NCBI GenBank assembly: GCA_017474455.1
Contig: JAFVHP010000044.1
Span: 186,001-250,000 of the forward strand
Source: Lachnospiraceae bacterium
Lineage (GTDB): Bacteria; Bacillota; Clostridia; Lachnospirales; Lachnospiraceae
Direction of reading: 5' to 3'
DNA length: 64,000 nt
Part shown: positions 60,513 to 64,000 of the stretch, one piece after another
How positions within the stretch are numbered: the stretch's first letter is position 1
Layout of the letters: every line of letters begins with the position of its first letter
Made by a program: the position numbers and the translations under genes
Notes under the pieces: model-generated
The model's database searches: none
Told to the model about the DNA's origin: nothing
What the model saw: the letters and a program-made list of their open reading frames with translations, nothing else

Positions 60513-61394
60513 TTAAATGACGTTCTCTATCTTCTTACCGGAGGTAAGATTGAAGAAGATCGTCGATGCAAGTTCACTGATCAGATAGATGATCATGACG
60601 ACCGCGGCGCCGTAGCCGATGTGCCAGTACAGGAAGTTGACACGGTAGCCGAAGGTCGACATGGATTCTGTCGAGTTGCCGGGACCGCCGACGGTGGTGA
60701 TCCAGATCACGTCGAAGATCTTGTATACGTCTGTGAACCTGAGCAGGAAGGCTGTGATGAAGATCGGCTTCAGGCCGGGGAGCGTGATCCGCTTGAAGAC
60801 CTGCCAGCTCGACGCCCCGTCCACTGCCGCCGCTTCCAGCGGTGCTGACGGAAGTCCGCAGAGGCCGGCGAGGAACAGCAGGAACATGAAAGGCGTCCAC
60901 TGCCAGATATCGATGCCGATGATCGTGCCAAGCGCTGTTTTTTCAGTTGCCAGAAGGCCCTCGGGAGCAACTCCCATATTCCTTAAGAGAATACCGACCG
61001 GGCCGTAGTTCGGGTTCAGGTTAAGACCCCAGATAAGACCTACGACGGTAGGGGCGATGATCATGGGGATGATGATGATCGGAACCACGAACTTTCTTAA
61101 TTTCATATGCTGCGATACCAGTACCGCAACGAACAGGCCTGCTATGAACTCCACCGGGAGCGCGACGACGATGATCTTGATCGTATTAAGGATCGCGCCT
61201 GTGAACTGCGGGTCCGCTATCGCCTGCCTGTAGTTTGCAAATCCAATGAACTTACCTGCCGAGATCTTCGTATAACTCTTATCAAACATACTGTTGTAGA
61301 TCATGATAAGAAAAGGAAGGAATGATACAAATGCCGTAAGAATGATCGCGGGTAATGTCCAGAGGTTAAAGCCTTTATTTTTACTGATTCTCAT
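60513..61394 (-). CDS. Carbohydrate ABC transporter permease, MalF-like
   Basis: This 293-residue permease has the EAA-type loop DGASSWQVFKRITLPGLKPI and six membrane segments, in a pair with the MalG-like gene 12 bp downstream. Confidence 0.92.
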   Translation of the reverse strand: MRISKNKGFNLWTLPAIILTAFVSFLPFLIMIYNSMFDKSYTKISAGKFIGFANYRQAIADPQFTGAILNTIKIIVVALPVEFIAGLFVAVLVSQHMKLRKFVVPIIIIPMIIAPTVVGLIWGLNLNPNYGPVGILLRNMGVAPEGLLATEKTALGTIIGIDIWQWTPFMFLLFLAGLCGLPSAPLEAAAVDGASSWQVFKRITLPGLKPIFITAFLLRFTDVYKIFDVIWITTVGGPGNSTESMSTFGYRVNFLYWHIGYGAAVVMIIYLISELASTIFFNLTSGKKIENVI

Positions 61395-61499
61395 ATACGG
61401 TTCCCTCGCTGTTTCCCAAACAGTGTCTAAACCGGGCGCCCCGCGCAGTCACCGGACTCACCGGACTGCCGGGGCATCCCGAACGGCAGGATCCTGCCA

Positions 61500-62288
61500 T
61501 TATTTTTTGGTTACACGGAGGCCCGGACGATATCCGAGGGTCTCGCCCTGGTCGATCGTTACGGCTGAGCCCTTCATTGCGGAAGCTTCGTCGCTTAACA
61601 GGAACGCGACAAGATTCGCGATCTCCTGCGGCTGTGAGATCTGTCCCATAGCCTCCAGGGTGGCTTCCGGATCTTCTTCTGTGGAAAGCTGTCTCTCAAG
61701 AAGCGGTGTCATCATATTGCCGGGGCATACGACGTTGACCCTGATATTGTCTTTCGCGTAGTCGAGGGCCAGGTTCCTGCCCAGGTTGACGACGGCTGCC
61801 TTGGAAGCGGCATAGCTCGTGAAGCCGGGATCGCAGACATTTGCCCAGTTGGAGCCGGTGAAGACGATAACGCCGCCGTCCTGCTTCAGCATCTGTGTGA
61901 TCGCGTATTTGGCTGCCAGCCACATGCCGTTGAGGTTGATGTTGATGACCCTGTACCACTGCTCAAAGCTCATCTCGTGGATGTATCTCGGGATATCGAT
62001 GATACCGGCATTCGCGTGAAGCAGGTCGACGCTGCCGTACTTGGCCACGACGCCTTCATAGGCTGCCTTTACTTCCGCTTCTTCCGTAATATTGCACTTG
62101 AAGAATTCGGCCTTTCCGCCTGCTGCCTCGATCTCTTTGACAGCTTCGGGGCCTTTGACTTCGTCAAGGTCGAAAATGCATGCCACTGCGCCTTCCGCCG
62201 CCAGTGTCATGGCACTGCATTTGCCCAGTCCTGACGCGCCGCCCGTGATAACAGCGATCTTTCCTTCAAATCTTTTATTCCTGTCCAT
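61500..62288 (-). CDS. SDR-family sugar or polyol dehydrogenase
   Basis: This 262-residue classical SDR has ITGGASGLGKCSA, ANAGIID and the YAASKAAV active site, and a long C-terminal substrate loop. Its place after the cupin and before the transporter suggests that it oxidises or reduces the imported compound. AGGAGG precedes the ATG. Confidence 0.9.
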   Translation of the reverse strand: MDRNKRFEGKIAVITGGASGLGKCSAMTLAAEGAVACIFDLDEVKGPEAVKEIEAAGGKAEFFKCNITEEAEVKAAYEGVVAKYGSVDLLHANAGIIDIPRYIHEMSFEQWYRVININLNGMWLAAKYAITQMLKQDGGVIVFTGSNWANVCDPGFTSYAASKAAVVNLGRNLALDYAKDNIRVNVVCPGNMMTPLLERQLSTEEDPEATLEAMGQISQPQEIANLVAFLLSDEASAMKGSAVTIDQGETLGYRPGLRVTKK

Positions 62289-62330
62289 TATTTCCTCCTG
62301 GATAAAACCTTTTTTACCGATTCGATTGGA

Positions 62331-62666
62331 TCAAAGTTCACTGGGAGCCTTGCTCCAGGTGATGACAGCTTCTACGTCGCCGTCGTTGATCAGTGTGTGG
62401 GATACGCCTTCCGGCATAAGGATGGTGTCCTGCTCATAAAGTTTGAACTTCGCGCCCGTCTCCTTTACGAACATCGTCACGCTGCCCTTTGCTACATAAA
62501 AAACTTCATGTGATGCCGGATGGCCAAGGTCAATATCGCCGGTCTCGCCGGGCTGCAGTGTCGAGGAACCGAATGTGATCTTTTCGGTCACATGATATTC
62601 CCTGCAGAGTTCCGGTCCCTCATAAAAAGTCCTGGCCTCGTCCTTCCTCACTACGATTGGATCCAT
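62331..62666 (-). CDS. Cupin-domain protein, first gene of the operon
   Basis: This 111-residue single-cupin protein has GETGDIDLGHPASHEVFYVAKGSVTMFVKE and LMPEGVSHTLIND, the two cupin halves with GHPxxHE and the late His. It may be an isomerase or sensor of the sugar. The operon is expressed from a promoter in 62769-62798. Confidence 0.85.
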   Translation of the reverse strand: MDPIVVRKDEARTFYEGPELCREYHVTEKITFGSSTLQPGETGDIDLGHPASHEVFYVAKGSVTMFVKETGAKFKLYEQDTILMPEGVSHTLINDGDVEAVITWSKAPSEL

Positions 62667-62745
62667 ACTGCTTCCTCCCTTCTTTCCTGAATAAACATCA
62701 AAAAAACAATTTTAGAACTTATATGAACACTTCATTGATCTCATA

Positions 62746-62757
62746 ATGAGCCATAAT
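62746..62757. promoter_or_regulatory. Operator-like arm 1 (ATGAGCCATAAT)
   Basis: This is the exact reverse complement of ATTATGGCTCAT at 62904-62915, in the DeoR/operon intergenic region. Confidence 0.6.
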
Positions 62758-62768
62758 CAGCTATTTCT

Positions 62769-62798
62769 ATTTTAAGGAAAATTGGTCAATAAAGTCAA
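62769..62798 (-). promoter_or_regulatory. Promoter of the carbohydrate operon
   Basis: TTGACT (62793-62798) and TAAAAT (62769-62774) on the minus strand, 18 bases apart. The operator-like ATGAGCCATAAT at 62746-62757 sits just past the start of transcription. Confidence 0.6.
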
Positions 62799-62903
62799 TG
62801 TTTGCAGATAATTGCCCGTAAAATTCGCTAAATTGCACAATTATTTTGCCGCTTTTTGTTTATTGTGAGCTTCACGAGGCAATTTCGGATCGTTTTCTGA
62901 ACT

Positions 62904-62915
62904 ATTATGGCTCAT
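62904..62915. promoter_or_regulatory. Operator-like arm 2 (ATTATGGCTCAT)
   Basis: A 12-base perfect inverted copy of arm 1, 146 bp away. A related box GGCGCATAAT is at 62930. It may be bound by the DeoR-type repressor, with looping. Confidence 0.55.
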
Positions 62916-63050
62916 AAAGAACAACATTTGGCGCATAATTGTTACATATCGTTCATCCAGAAAAGGTCTGCAAGCACTTATACGTATCTTATTTGTATAA
63001 AATCCTGGTTTTCCGGCGCCCGGTTTTCTTTTGGCCGACCATCAAATGGC

Positions 63051-63079
63051 TTGATTTGACGCAAATCGTGGTGTATTAT
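63051..63079 (+). promoter_or_regulatory. Promoter of the DeoR-type regulator
   Basis: TTGATT (63051-63056) and TATTAT (63074-63079) with a 17-base spacer, 57 bp before ATG 63136. Confidence 0.55.
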
Positions 63080-63135
63080 GAACACATCAGAACTGTTTCA
63101 TGAACAATCGGATATTCAGACAGTGAGGTTTGATC

Positions 63136-63912
63136 ATGCTGAAACAGCAGCGACAGGATCTGATAGCAAGAGAATTAAAGACCAGGAACTTCATCAGTAT
63201 GGAAGAAGCCATGATACTGACCGACAGTTCCCGCTCCACCATCCGCAGGGATATGAGCGAGATGGAGGAAGACGGGCGGATCATCCGGATCCGCGGCGGC
63301 GCCTCTTCCGCCGCCCCGCCCATAGTTGCCTCCGAAGGCCCGGAGCCGGCATTCGTCGTTCGCCAGGACCTTTACCTGGATGAGAAGCAGCGCATCGCAA
63401 GGGCTGCATACGAATTGATCCACGAAAACGAGACCCTGCTCCTGGGCAGCGGTACGACCGTCTGTGAACTTTCCAAACTGCTGAATGATATAAACCCGTT
63501 ATACATCTCGACAAACGACCTTATGTCCGCAATGGTCCTTGCCGAGTACCCGAACGTCAACCTGACCGTCCTCGGCGGATCCCTCCGCAAGAACCACTAT
63601 TCCCTGAACGGGTACTTTACGGGACAGTTCATCGAACAGATGCACGCGGACAGGTGCTTCCTGGGTATCGACGCCGTGGACAAAGAGATCGGCTACATGA
63701 ACTTCTCGGTGGAAGAACTGCAGACCAACAAGGCCATGATCAGGAATTCCCGCCAGTCCGTCATTCTCTGCGACCACTCCAAATTTGACATGGTCGCCTT
63801 CGTCTCGATCTGCCGCATCACGGAGATCGACCTCCTGATCACGGGCAGGGAGCTCTCGGAGGAGCACCGCCATATGCTGGACGAAGCCGGCGTGAATTAC
63901 CTGGCGGTGTAG
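63136..63912 (+). CDS. DeoR-family transcriptional repressor
   Basis: This 258-residue protein has an N-terminal helix-turn-helix (FISMEEAMILTDSSRSTIRRDMSEMEEDG) and a sugar-phosphate-binding C-terminal domain (LLLGSGTTVCELSKLL, LTVLGGSLRKNHYSLNGYF, ILCDHSKFDMVAF). It probably represses the divergent operon and releases on binding a phosphorylated intermediate. ATG 63136 has GTGAGG upstream; the TTG at 63130 is less likely. A strong terminator follows. Confidence 0.9.
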   Translation: MLKQQRQDLIARELKTRNFISMEEAMILTDSSRSTIRRDMSEMEEDGRIIRIRGGASSAAPPIVASEGPEPAFVVRQDLYLDEKQRIARAAYELIHENETLLLGSGTTVCELSKLLNDINPLYISTNDLMSAMVLAEYPNVNLTVLGGSLRKNHYSLNGYFTGQFIEQMHADRCFLGIDAVDKEIGYMNFSVEELQTNKAMIRNSRQSVILCDHSKFDMVAFVSICRITEIDLLITGRELSEEHRHMLDEAGVNYLAV

Positions 63913-63935
63913 AGTAAGTCCGGTTGGATGCAAGC

Positions 63936-63971
63936 AACCCCGGCTTCCAGGCTCGGAAGCCGGGGTTTTTC
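63936..63971 (+). terminator. Intrinsic terminator of the DeoR gene
   Basis: A perfect 13-bp stem AACCCCGGCTTCC with a 6-base loop, then a T run, 24 bp after the stop. Confidence 0.9.
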
Positions 63972-64000
63972 ATACTTTTCACTCATGACAGGAAATTGAT

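Noticed and set aside
1..64000. tRNA, rRNA or prophage genes
   Set aside because: No cloverleaf with a TTCGAATC-type arm, no rRNA-like sequence, and no capsid, integrase or terminase gene was found on either strand.

Overview
The window looks like chromosomal DNA of an anaerobic Gram-positive gut-type bacterium of the Clostridia, most likely a Lachnospiraceae relative with moderately high GC. The evidence is AGGAGG-type ribosome sites, a glycyl radical enzyme with its activase, many lipobox lipoproteins, sugar ABC transporters, DUF6440, and many compact 4-bp ATGA gene overlaps. I found no rRNA, tRNA, CRISPR array, transposase or phage gene.

Left part (1-9340): a glycyl radical enzyme (cut by the window edge) and its activating enzyme are divergent from a PucR-type regulator. 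A minus-strand locus follows: an orphan sugar-binding lipoprotein (3462-5123), a TIM-barrel protein (5176-6267), a small beta protein (6282-6752), and a protein that fuses both of those folds (7016-8461). The two folds resemble the alpha and beta subunits of C-glycoside deglycosidases. A DUF434 protein ends the block.

9505-19587: two lipoproteins (nucleoside permease-like, tyrosine phosphatase-like); a hyp-type nickel chaperone operon (small acidic protein, two HypB paralogues, a 973-residue iron-sulfur flavoprotein, HypA) with no hydrogenase in view; then TfoX-N, a GNAT-nitroreductase fusion, a membrane protein and a GNAT. 19752-30444 is mixed housekeeping and accessory: CPBP protease, S66 and M20 peptidases, flavodoxin, ketopantoate reductase, rhodanese and DUF4097 lipoproteins, hydrolase, GNAT, aldo/keto reductase.

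30661-32476 is an operon of five small uncharacterised proteins ending in a YbjQ-family protein. Ahead of it are a consensus promoter and a terminator-type leader whose architecture matches the yybP-ykoY (Mn2+) riboswitch. Two inverted copies of a ~400 bp dispersed repeat lie at 20700-21160 and 32667-33060.

33083-52251 holds many single genes (flavodoxin, phosphodiesterase, Nudix, rhomboid, Smr, ThpR, TrmD, GPx, beta-lactamase-like hydrolase, SDR, AlkD-like) plus two toxin-antitoxin-like pairs (DUF3990/HTH at 39426-40764 and Doc/Phd at 49972-50594). A free-standing ~120-nt transcription unit with a 7-codon ORF lies at 49062-49218.

52295-63912 is a carbohydrate or polyol operon: cupin, SDR, two permeases, a small membrane subunit, two unequal ATPases, binding protein, membrane protein, FGGY kinase and TIM-barrel protein, all on the minus strand. 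It is divergent from a DeoR-family repressor, and the intergenic region carries matching operator-like inverted repeats. A recurring theme is short imperfect tandem repeats in gene tails, linkers and spacers.
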